Source: PS1 clade bacterium (GTDB taxonomy: Bacteria > Pseudomonadota > Alphaproteobacteria > RS24). From it: a stretch of 32,754 nt of DNA. A program made the position numbers and the translations under genes. Each line of letters opens with the position of its first letter. The stretch's first letter is position 1. The DNA is taken from NCBI GenBank assembly GCA_003331985.1, contig QOQK01000009.1, positions 1 to 32,754 on the forward strand. Reading direction: 5' to 3'. Shown here one piece after another: positions 16,879-23,640 of the stretch. The notes under the pieces are model-generated. The model was not told where the DNA came from. It did no database searches and was given only the letters and a program-made list of their open reading frames with translations.

Positions 16879-18113
16879 CAAATTATCAAAATCTAATGGA
16901 TCCTCAGGTTCAATCTTGTCCATATAGTTTATACAAACGTTTGCGGGCCAAAAATCCAATTTATAAGATGCCTGAAACAGGTTTCTACCTAATTACGAGC
17001 TTTGAGCTTTGCAATGAAGTGATGCGTCAACCAGACCTTTTTTCAAGTGGTGTGAGCCCTATGGCTCTCCAGCCAGAAGGGGTGCCAAAAGAGGTTATAG
17101 AGGTATATGAAAAAAACGGCTGGCTTCCTAAGGCCTCTTGCTCCACCTCTGATCCACCAAGACATACCTGGGTAAGGAAATTACTCACCGAGCTATTTAC
17201 AGTCGCTAAGGTAAAAGAAATGACCCCGTTTATTGAGCAAACAGCGACAAACCTTATAGATGATTTTAGTAGCAATGGAATGTGTGAATTTGTTAAAGAA
17301 TTTGCCCACCCTCTCCCAATGCTGGTAATTGCTAATCAGATAGGCGTGAAATCTCAAGACATCCATAAATTCAAAGAGTGGTCAGATGCAATTGTTGAAC
17401 CTTTTAGCATGATGATTACTCATGAAAGGGAAATTGAGTGCGCCAATTTAGTTGTAGAAATGCAAAAATACTTTAGTGAGTTAATATATCAGAGAAAAGC
17501 AAACCCTATTAATGATCTTCTATCAATCATTGCCAATGCAAAAGACAATAAAAACGAAGATTTAAAAATGGATGAAATGCTCTCAATCATCACAATTGAT
17601 CTACTTGCATCGGGGAACGAAACAACAACTGCCGCCATATCATCAGGTTTACTAATGTTAATAGATAGCCCTGAAACATTTTACATATTAAAATCTAATC
17701 CCCACCTCATTCCTAATTTCGTTGAGGAGATATTACGACTTGAGTCCCCTGCACAGGGAATGTTCAGAGAAGTACGTAAAAATACTTGTTTGGACGGGGT
17801 GGACCTTAAAGCTGGCGATATACTCAGTCTAAGGTTTGGATCAGCAAACAGAGATGAAAAAAAGTTTAGCCATCCTGAAGATATTATACTGGACAGAAAA
17901 CCAGCTGGTGGTCATCTAGGATTTGGTGTAGGGAGACACCATTGCATTGGAGCCTCTCTAGCTAGACAAGAATTAATTAGTAGTTTTAAAGTCTTAATAA
18001 AAAAGTTTAGCGATTTTGAGCTCATCGAAATTGACAAACCTATTAAGTATACCCCAAGCTTCTTTGGCAGGAATCCAGAAAAAATTAATATAAAATTTAA
18101 TTTTTCTGATTAA
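16875..18113 (+). CDS. Cytochrome P450
   Basis: This soluble bacterial P450 of 412 residues has the I-helix oxygen-activation motif LLASGNETTT, the K-helix ExxR (EILR), and the haem loop FGVGRHHCIG with Cys357 as axial ligand. SDPPRHTWVRKLL early on is typical of class I bacterial P450s that use a ferredoxin. It would hydroxylate or demethylate a hydrophobic substrate in the cytoplasm. The ATG overlaps the PQQ dehydrogenase stop by four bases. No ferredoxin or reductase gene accompanies it; the Rieske ferredoxin at 6304 is not a normal P450 partner. Base use is strongly AT-rich. The CYP family and substrate cannot be assigned from the sequence by eye. Confidence 0.95.
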   Translation: MTNYQNLMDPQVQSCPYSLYKRLRAKNPIYKMPETGFYLITSFELCNEVMRQPDLFSSGVSPMALQPEGVPKEVIEVYEKNGWLPKASCSTSDPPRHTWVRKLLTELFTVAKVKEMTPFIEQTATNLIDDFSSNGMCEFVKEFAHPLPMLVIANQIGVKSQDIHKFKEWSDAIVEPFSMMITHEREIECANLVVEMQKYFSELIYQRKANPINDLLSIIANAKDNKNEDLKMDEMLSIITIDLLASGNETTTAAISSGLLMLIDSPETFYILKSNPHLIPNFVEEILRLESPAQGMFREVRKNTCLDGVDLKAGDILSLRFGSANRDEKKFSHPEDIILDRKPAGGHLGFGVGRHHCIGASLARQELISSFKVLIKKFSDFELIEIDKPIKYTPSFFGRNPEKINIKFNFSD

Positions 18114-18128
18114 TTTAAAAATTAATCA
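18107..18128. terminator. AT-rich inverted repeat between convergent genes, possible bidirectional terminator
   Basis: TGATTAATTT at 18107-18116 and its exact reverse complement at 18119-18128 are separated by two bases and span both convergent stop codons (P450 and lipoyl gene). Runs of T and A flank the stem on both sides. The stem has only two G-C pairs and the loop is too small without opening two pairs, so termination would be weak. Confidence 0.35.
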
Positions 18129-18427
18129 AATGTTGGGGGTACAAACTTAGAGATAAAATTTTCTATTTCTACTTCATCAACATCTTCATCAGACATAAGG
18201 CCAATCAAATGACCAACTGGGAGTTCTTCTCCCTCATTGGCTATAACTTTAATAAGCTTGCCATCTGAAGTCGCTTCAAAACAATTAGTAATTTTGTCTG
18301 TTTCGATTTCCACAATTTCATCACCATTATTAATGGTTTCGCCTACATTAACCAACCAATTGCCAATAGTGCCCTTTTTCATTTCAATGCCCCATTTTGG
18401 GATAGTGATAGCTTTAATTTTACTCAT
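18122..18427 (-). CDS. Free-standing lipoyl-domain protein (E2-like, no catalytic domain)
   Basis: The 101-residue protein is a single lipoyl/biotinyl domain: PKWGIEMKKGTIGNWLVNVGE, summarised as the PKWG and GTI blocks, then EIETDKITN with Lys45 as the attachment site. The PKWG and DKIT forms resemble E2 components of acetoin-type dehydrogenase complexes. A real E2 would continue with a subunit-binding and an acyltransferase or hydrolase domain; here about 20 acidic residues follow and the frame ends, with the P450 gene on the other strand leaving no space for more. It is last in the leftward run with E1 alpha and beta, separated from them by a PQQ-cytochrome gene. It probably serves as the swinging arm for that E1 pair. 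Confidence 0.88.
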   Translation of the reverse strand: MSKIKAITIPKWGIEMKKGTIGNWLVNVGETINNGDEIVEIETDKITNCFEATSDGKLIKVIANEGEELPVGHLIGLMSDEDVDEVEIENFISKFVPPTFD

Positions 18428-18468
18428 AAATTTTTTTCCTTAATCAGAATGAATTTTAATTGATTAAA

Positions 18469-20325
18469 TCAGTCAACGGAAAAGTTTAAGAGAACATTGC
18501 CTGCCATCCTGGAACCGTATAGATATCCTGAGTTTACAAGCACGTGCCCTTTGTAAAGAACTGGGCCGTCTGACTCAATGGAGCCTCCATATGCGTGATG
18601 ACCTGAAATAGAGTTAAAAGACTGGTTGGTATTGTATTGCCATAGAATATTTCCATCCATAGCATTATAAGCTTTAATAATACCGTCAAATCCACCAGCA
18701 AATACTAGACCGTCTGTTGCGGAAACAGCAGCCGATAAACCTGGATCACAAGCTGGTTTGTCCTCCTGCTTACATTGATTGTGGGCTTTTTTGTACCAAA
18801 TCTTCTCCCCTGAAAAGGCATTAATTGCGTATAGGCCGGGCCTTCGGTCTTCATCTTTAAATCTACCAATAAAATTTGTATCAGCATTTGGTGCAAAAAT
18901 TTTCGAACCATCAGCTGCCATCCCCCAATGTACACCTCCGGCATAACCCCCAACCCCAATTTTTGTCTGCCAAATAATTTTACCACTATTATCTGGGCTT
19001 AACCCATGCACCACACCATTTTTCTGACCGACAACAATCACATCTCCCTTCTTTTCATCCTCAATGAGAATTACAGAAGCTCCAATATCCATATCTGGGC
19101 CATCCTCTTCAGGGCAGTTGAAATTGGAACCAATAAAACAGCTCATGTTCCAAGCATCCCCAGCAAGAAGCTGCTTGTGCCATACCATCTTTCCATCTGA
19201 GAGACTGAATGCTAATACTGCATCACTTGTTGGAGCTGCTGGTGAAGTGTAGGACTCCCCAGTGCCTACATAAAGAAGCTGCCGTTTGACATCAATGGTA
19301 GGAGAATTCCATACAGGTACACCAGAGGGCGCAAGTATAGGAACATCAAGCGGGTTTCTTTTTCCAGTATCTTTCGGAGCTTCTAGTATAGAGTACGTCT
19401 TCCATTTTAAACTTCCGTCCTTAGCGTGAAAGGCTGCTACCCCGCCTCTAAATGAACAGCATTCATAGCTCGGATCTGCAGCAGAGGCCCATTCATTAGA
19501 GGACATGGGAACATACAAGACGTCATTATAGAATTTTGGCGAACCTGTAATAATCGTATCTTTATGATCATTCAGATTAGTTTTCCAAATCTCCTCCCCA
19601 GTCAGACCGTTAAGTGCGTACACTGCGCCGTTAAAATCACCAAAATAAATTGTCAGACCATCATTTTGTGAATTTGGGGATTGTACTATGCTTATAGCGC
19701 TTCTTACCTCGGCCTGAGCCTGATAGGACCAGAAAGTGCAACCTGTATCCAAATCAATAGCATATATTTCGCCATGTTGGGATCCAACATAGATTACACC
19801 GTCATGAACAACTGGCTGAGATCTGGCTCTTGTTGCGCCAGGATAGGCAAACGCCCATTTAAGCTTCAGACCTGAAACATTTCCAATATTTAAACCAGAT
19901 AATTCTGAGGAAACTTTTCTTGTGTTGCGGTAATTAAACCCCCAGCTTTTTATGGTTTTTTGTTCACTATTTACTTTGCCGAGTTTTACAGGTTTCTGGC
20001 AACGTTTTATTTCATAATTTTCAGTTTCTCCCTTTTCTGTTCCTGATAGATAATTCGCAATCCTAGTTTTTTCTTCGAGGAGCAAATGGGCAGATTGCTG
20101 TTTCATTACCCCGTCGGTCATAGACGTCAAAAGGGACTGTGGAGAGGAAAAGTTGAAAGATATAACATGCGGGGCTTTTGGAACGCTACCGTCATGACAC
20201 GAGGCGCAGTTTTCCTTGAAAAGCACTTCACCCGTCTTTACTTCCTGAGCTCTCAAGGATCCTGGATAAAATATAACCAAAAATAAAATTATAAGAGTTG
20301 ATATTTGATGAACGATTTTTTTCAT
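18469..20325 (-). CDS. PQQ dehydrogenase with N-terminal cytochrome c (polyvinyl-alcohol-dehydrogenase-like)
   Basis: From the ATG at 20325 the 618-residue protein has a signal peptide (residues 1-26, ending LRA), a short cytochrome c domain with haem site CASCH at 40-44, and a PQQ beta-propeller with repeated AxDxxTGxxxW-like blades (for example YAIDLDTGCTFW, YALNGLTGEEIWK). A vicinal Cys pair in YECCSFRGG resembles the disulfide ring known from quinoprotein alcohol dehydrogenases. This layout is that of polyvinyl alcohol dehydrogenase, a periplasmic enzyme oxidising secondary alcohols to ketones and passing electrons to its own haem. A TTG at 20355 overlapping the E1 beta stop would add ten residues before the signal peptide. 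The gene lies between E1 beta and the lipoyl gene. Confidence 0.9.
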   Translation of the reverse strand: MKKIVHQISTLIILFLVIFYPGSLRAQEVKTGEVLFKENCASCHDGSVPKAPHVISFNFSSPQSLLTSMTDGVMKQQSAHLLLEEKTRIANYLSGTEKGETENYEIKRCQKPVKLGKVNSEQKTIKSWGFNYRNTRKVSSELSGLNIGNVSGLKLKWAFAYPGATRARSQPVVHDGVIYVGSQHGEIYAIDLDTGCTFWSYQAQAEVRSAISIVQSPNSQNDGLTIYFGDFNGAVYALNGLTGEEIWKTNLNDHKDTIITGSPKFYNDVLYVPMSSNEWASAADPSYECCSFRGGVAAFHAKDGSLKWKTYSILEAPKDTGKRNPLDVPILAPSGVPVWNSPTIDVKRQLLYVGTGESYTSPAAPTSDAVLAFSLSDGKMVWHKQLLAGDAWNMSCFIGSNFNCPEEDGPDMDIGASVILIEDEKKGDVIVVGQKNGVVHGLSPDNSGKIIWQTKIGVGGYAGGVHWGMAADGSKIFAPNADTNFIGRFKDEDRRPGLYAINAFSGEKIWYKKAHNQCKQEDKPACDPGLSAAVSATDGLVFAGGFDGIIKAYNAMDGNILWQYNTNQSFNSISGHHAYGGSIESDGPVLYKGHVLVNSGYLYGSRMAGNVLLNFSVD

Positions 20326-20351
20326 AACAAGATATAAATTAATAGTTAAAA

Positions 20352-21335
20352 TCAATAATTTGACAATTCACGCGCAAGATCTTCTATCTGCGATACCGAT
20401 GGCACATAGAATGCCTCAAGCGTCGGGCTTGCGGGAACGGGAGTATGTGGTGAGGTAATTTTTCGTATGGGCGCTTTCAGAGCATAAAAAGCTTTCTCAG
20501 CAACTACACTTGAAACTTCCGAGGCCATGCTACAATAAGGATTAGCCTCATCAACTATCAATAGCTTTCCAGTTTTTTTAACACTTTCAATTATAGACTT
20601 GTCATCCAATGGAGAAAGCGTTCGTGGGTCAATCACCTCAACTGAAATACCTTCAGAGCTTAGTTTTTTAGCAGCTTGTTCAGCAAATAGTACCATGCGG
20701 GAAAAAGCTACTATCGTTACGTCATTTCCTTCACAAACTTTACGGGCTTCTCCAAAAGGAATTACAAATTCCTCATCAGGAACCTCTGCTAACTCGTCGT
20801 AAATAGCTTTATGCTCACAAAAAACAACAGGGTCATCATCTCTTATAGCCTGCGTCAGTAACCCTTTAGCATCATAAGCATTGCTCGGAGCCACAACTTT
20901 TATACCAGGAATGGAAACAAGCAGGGGATACAAAATCTGTGAATGCTGAGGACCTGTTCCAGCCCCGGCCCCAATCATGGTTCTGATTGTTACCGGTGTT
21001 ATTACGTTGCCCCCAAACATATACCTGAATTTGGCGATTTGGTTCATAAGCTGATCGAGACACACACCAAGAAAATCAATAAACATCAATTCCGCCACTG
21101 GCCTCAAGCCAGTAAGGGCCGCACCGCCAGCAGCGCCTATAATAGCTGACTCAGTAATTGGGGTATCTATAACGCGCTCTGAACCAAATTTGTCGGATAA
21201 ACCCAAAGTAACACCATAAACACCACCGGAGTGTTTGCTTGCCACATCTTCACCAATAACAATAACGCTTTGGTCTCTTGCCATTTCTTGATGAAGGGTC
21301 TTGTTAATTGCTTCTCTAATAGAAATTTCAGCCAT
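20352..21335 (-). CDS. TPP-dependent 2-oxo acid/acetoin dehydrogenase E1, beta subunit
   Basis: The 327-residue protein matches the E1 beta family that pairs with an alpha subunit to decarboxylate a 2-oxo acid or cleave acetoin using thiamine diphosphate. Marks are VIGEDVASKHSGGVYG at about residue 27, DTPITESAIIGAAGGAALTGLRPVAE-type sequence (given here in part as DTPITE and GLRPVAE), and HSQILYPLL with the conserved His. The ATG at 21335 is one base after the E1 alpha stop and has AAGGGA upstream; a longer frame from 21383 overlaps E1 alpha and is rejected. Its TGA meets the PQQ-cytochrome gene leader. The substrate class (acetoin-like versus branched-chain) is not settled by eye. Confidence 0.93.
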   Translation of the reverse strand: MAEISIREAINKTLHQEMARDQSVIVIGEDVASKHSGGVYGVTLGLSDKFGSERVIDTPITESAIIGAAGGAALTGLRPVAELMFIDFLGVCLDQLMNQIAKFRYMFGGNVITPVTIRTMIGAGAGTGPQHSQILYPLLVSIPGIKVVAPSNAYDAKGLLTQAIRDDDPVVFCEHKAIYDELAEVPDEEFVIPFGEARKVCEGNDVTIVAFSRMVLFAEQAAKKLSSEGISVEVIDPRTLSPLDDKSIIESVKKTGKLLIVDEANPYCSMASEVSSVVAEKAFYALKAPIRKITSPHTPVPASPTLEAFYVPSVSQIEDLARELSNY

Positions 21336-21336
21336 A

Positions 21337-22302
21337 TTAATGTCCCTTATAATCCACGTAAACGTCAGTGAAAAGCTGCTCATATGATGGCTCTGTTGCA
21401 GAATAGGCTTTTTCCAAACCAGTTTCTATAAGTTCAGAAATTTCATTATCCATGTTTTCAATTTCATTTTTGGATAAACCTTCAGATCTAGGGTCTTGTA
21501 AAAATATTTTAATCGGGTCAGACATCGCCCGTGAGGATTTAACCTCATCTCTTTCACGGTAATGTTGAGCATCACCTTCAAAATGTCCGTAATATCTTGG
21601 TACTATAGCCTCAATAGCAGTCGGTCCGCCTCCGTTTCTACCCCTTTCCACGGCAGATTTAGCAGCATCGTATACTGCAAAAAAGTCGCTACCATCTATA
21701 CAAACAGAAGGCATGCCAAATGCCCCTGCACGTTCTGCAATTCTTCCATCGGGCTTGGGATTTTTTGTAAATTCAGCGTAATAATTATTTTCATACATGA
21801 AAATCATCGGTAAATTAAGCACAACTGCCAAGTTCAAAGCCTCAGCTACCGTTCCCTGATCAGATGCCCCATCACCAATAAAAGCTACCGACACACATCC
21901 ATTTTTGAGTGTTTTGGCTGTCAAAGCTGCACCGGCAGCTATGGGGGGACCAGCCCCAACAATAGCATTTGCACCGAGCATACCCTTGCTCATATCAGCA
22001 ATATGCATGGAGCCACCCTTACCCCTACAAATCCCCTCATCTTTGCAACACAACTCAAGCAACATATCTTCAACCGTACAACCCTTGGCGATGCAGTGAC
22101 CGTGCCCTCTATGTGTACTGGCGATATAGTCTTGATCAGTTAGGTTCATACACATCGCGACTGCAATGGCCTCCTGAGCTCTGTACATATGAATAAAGCC
22201 AGGCAATTTTCCCTGTTGATATTCCGCACGTATGCGCTCTTCAAATTCTCTGATGAGCTTCATATCCCGATACGCTTTATACAACTCAGAATTTTCAAGC
22301 AT
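21337..22302 (-). CDS. TPP-dependent 2-oxo acid/acetoin dehydrogenase E1, alpha subunit
   Basis: The 321-residue subunit holds the thiamine diphosphate motif: G143-D-G145 in FIGDGASDQG through N172-N173 in YENNYYA, the standard GDG-x(~26)-NN spacing. THRGHGHCIAKG and GKGGSMHIAD are typical of the E1 alpha group that includes AcoA and PdhA; the short length without N-terminal extension is closer to AcoA. AGGAG five bases ahead supports ATG 22302; a GTG two codons upstream is in frame but lies against the ribosome site. It follows the M24 gene by eight bases and precedes E1 beta by one, so the three are one operon. Confidence 0.94.
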   Translation of the reverse strand: MLENSELYKAYRDMKLIREFEERIRAEYQQGKLPGFIHMYRAQEAIAVAMCMNLTDQDYIASTHRGHGHCIAKGCTVEDMLLELCCKDEGICRGKGGSMHIADMSKGMLGANAIVGAGPPIAAGAALTAKTLKNGCVSVAFIGDGASDQGTVAEALNLAVVLNLPMIFMYENNYYAEFTKNPKPDGRIAERAGAFGMPSVCIDGSDFFAVYDAAKSAVERGRNGGGPTAIEAIVPRYYGHFEGDAQHYRERDEVKSSRAMSDPIKIFLQDPRSEGLSKNEIENMDNEISELIETGLEKAYSATEPSYEQLFTDVYVDYKGH

Positions 22303-22310
22303 ATTCACTC

Positions 22311-23570
22311 CTATTGAACCTCAATTAAATCTAAAGGGTATTGGTAAATTGAAGAACTGTTATTTTTGCTAATGACAAAAACATTTTCCATATGGGACGG
22401 GCCAAGCTTGCTGCCAAAATATAAGCAGTCAAAACTAAGAATCATATTTTCCTTAATTTCAAATCCCTCGAGAGCAGAGTCTAAACCAGTAGAGGGGAAT
22501 ATCTTTGGGCTCTCGAGTGGAACATGGCCAATTGAATGAACGATCATCAAGAGTTTTTCAGGAGCATCCAGTGAGCAAGAAATCTCTTCTTTGGCCTGAG
22601 CGCAAATTTCAGATGAATTGTTCCCCGGTTTAAGTTTATTGACCACATCCAAAAAACATTTTTTTACAATTTCATGTTGCTCGATATATTCCTTAGGGGG
22701 GGGGCCTATATAAGCGGTCCTATTAATATCCAACCAAATATTTTTGTACCGTCCCTGAGTTTCCAGAATAGCAATTTGACCCTCCTGAAAAGGGCTATCA
22801 AAATGTGTACGAAACAGATCTGGCCGGAAAGCCAAATCATAGCTCCCACCAAAAAGCATCGGGCTTGTTGGCAGGGGGTCAATCCCTTCGTCAATCATAA
22901 AATGCGCTACTGATTTTTCAATATTACACCACTTAGCTCCTACCCCGAGCTGCTTAACTGTGTGAGCCATTACCCTGTCGGCTTTCTTTCCACTTTCGCG
23001 AAACAAGTCAATTTCTTCAGGTGTTTTGACTGATCGTGCCTCAATTACGAGCTCAAACCCATCTTCAAAATTAAAATCAATTTTTTGTGACAACCTGTAG
23101 GCAATTCTCATGTCGTCAAAAAGAATGGGCTTCTGCGAGCTATAAGTATCAATAACCTGCTCAAGAGACAAAACTAAATTATTTTGACACTCGCCGATAA
23201 TATCGGTTGAAATTTCTTTTAGGCGCGAAGAAATATCTTCACTTAACTGCATATAAGCATCATGAGCTCTGGCAGTCTGACAAAAATTCAGCAAATCAAA
23301 TGTGGAAATCTTATCATAATGTATAGGATGACCTTCTCTTTCAGACACTATAATGCCAATAAGACTTGCCTCAGGAATACACAAAACAATTGGTTTAGTT
23401 GAGTCCGCAGGTACGAAAACTGCAGACATGGGCTCCGGCAATTGCCATCCATCCATTACATTATTATACCCTGAAGTATAAAACACATTGTCTGAATTGG
23501 ACAAAACAATGCCTCCCAATTCATTCTGGTTTAATAAGCTCCTAAGTCTTTCAATTTTACGATTTTTCAT
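22311..23570 (-). CDS. M24 (creatinase/prolidase-fold) hydrolase with variant metal site
   Basis: The 419-residue protein has an N-terminal creatinase domain and a C-terminal pita-bread domain. The expected five metal ligands Asp, Asp, His, Glu, Glu align with Glu270 (ILETQG), Asp281 (LDINRT), His345 (HSIGH), Asp381 (SFDC) and Glu395 (HMENV), so two are exchanged between Asp and Glu. The second His of the family's H-G-x-G-x3-H pattern is Leu. Members of the fold include aminopeptidases, creatinase, ectoine hydrolase and the DMSP lyase DddP, so the reaction cannot be read directly. ATG 23570 is preceded in frame by TTG 23573. It starts just 24 bases after the terminator following the receptor gene and heads the E1 operon. 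Confidence 0.86.
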   Translation of the reverse strand: MKNRKIERLRSLLNQNELGGIVLSNSDNVFYTSGYNNVMDGWQLPEPMSAVFVPADSTKPIVLCIPEASLIGIIVSEREGHPIHYDKISTFDLLNFCQTARAHDAYMQLSEDISSRLKEISTDIIGECQNNLVLSLEQVIDTYSSQKPILFDDMRIAYRLSQKIDFNFEDGFELVIEARSVKTPEEIDLFRESGKKADRVMAHTVKQLGVGAKWCNIEKSVAHFMIDEGIDPLPTSPMLFGGSYDLAFRPDLFRTHFDSPFQEGQIAILETQGRYKNIWLDINRTAYIGPPPKEYIEQHEIVKKCFLDVVNKLKPGNNSSEICAQAKEEISCSLDAPEKLLMIVHSIGHVPLESPKIFPSTGLDSALEGFEIKENMILSFDCLYFGSKLGPSHMENVFVISKNNSSSIYQYPLDLIEVQ

Positions 23571-23594
23571 CAATTGCCTGATAAATTTAAAGTC

Positions 23595-23622
23595 AAAAAA
23601 AGCCGGGCGTTAACCCGGCTTT
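23595..23622 (-). terminator. Rho-independent terminator after the TonB receptor gene
   Basis: Read on the minus strand, AAAGCCGGG, a six-base loop and CCCGGCTTT form a nine-bp stem (23599-23607 with 23614-23622), followed by seven T residues. This is a textbook terminator 19 bp after the receptor stop. The next gene begins only 24 bases further on, so it may act as an attenuator within a longer transcript. Confidence 0.88.
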
Positions 23623-23640
23623 CTAATGAGTGTAATTAAC

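Noticed and set aside
21336-21383. Longer E1 beta start overlapping E1 alpha
   Set aside because: The added residues are E1 alpha coding sequence in another frame; the ATG at 21335 has a good ribosome site and gives the standard N-terminus.
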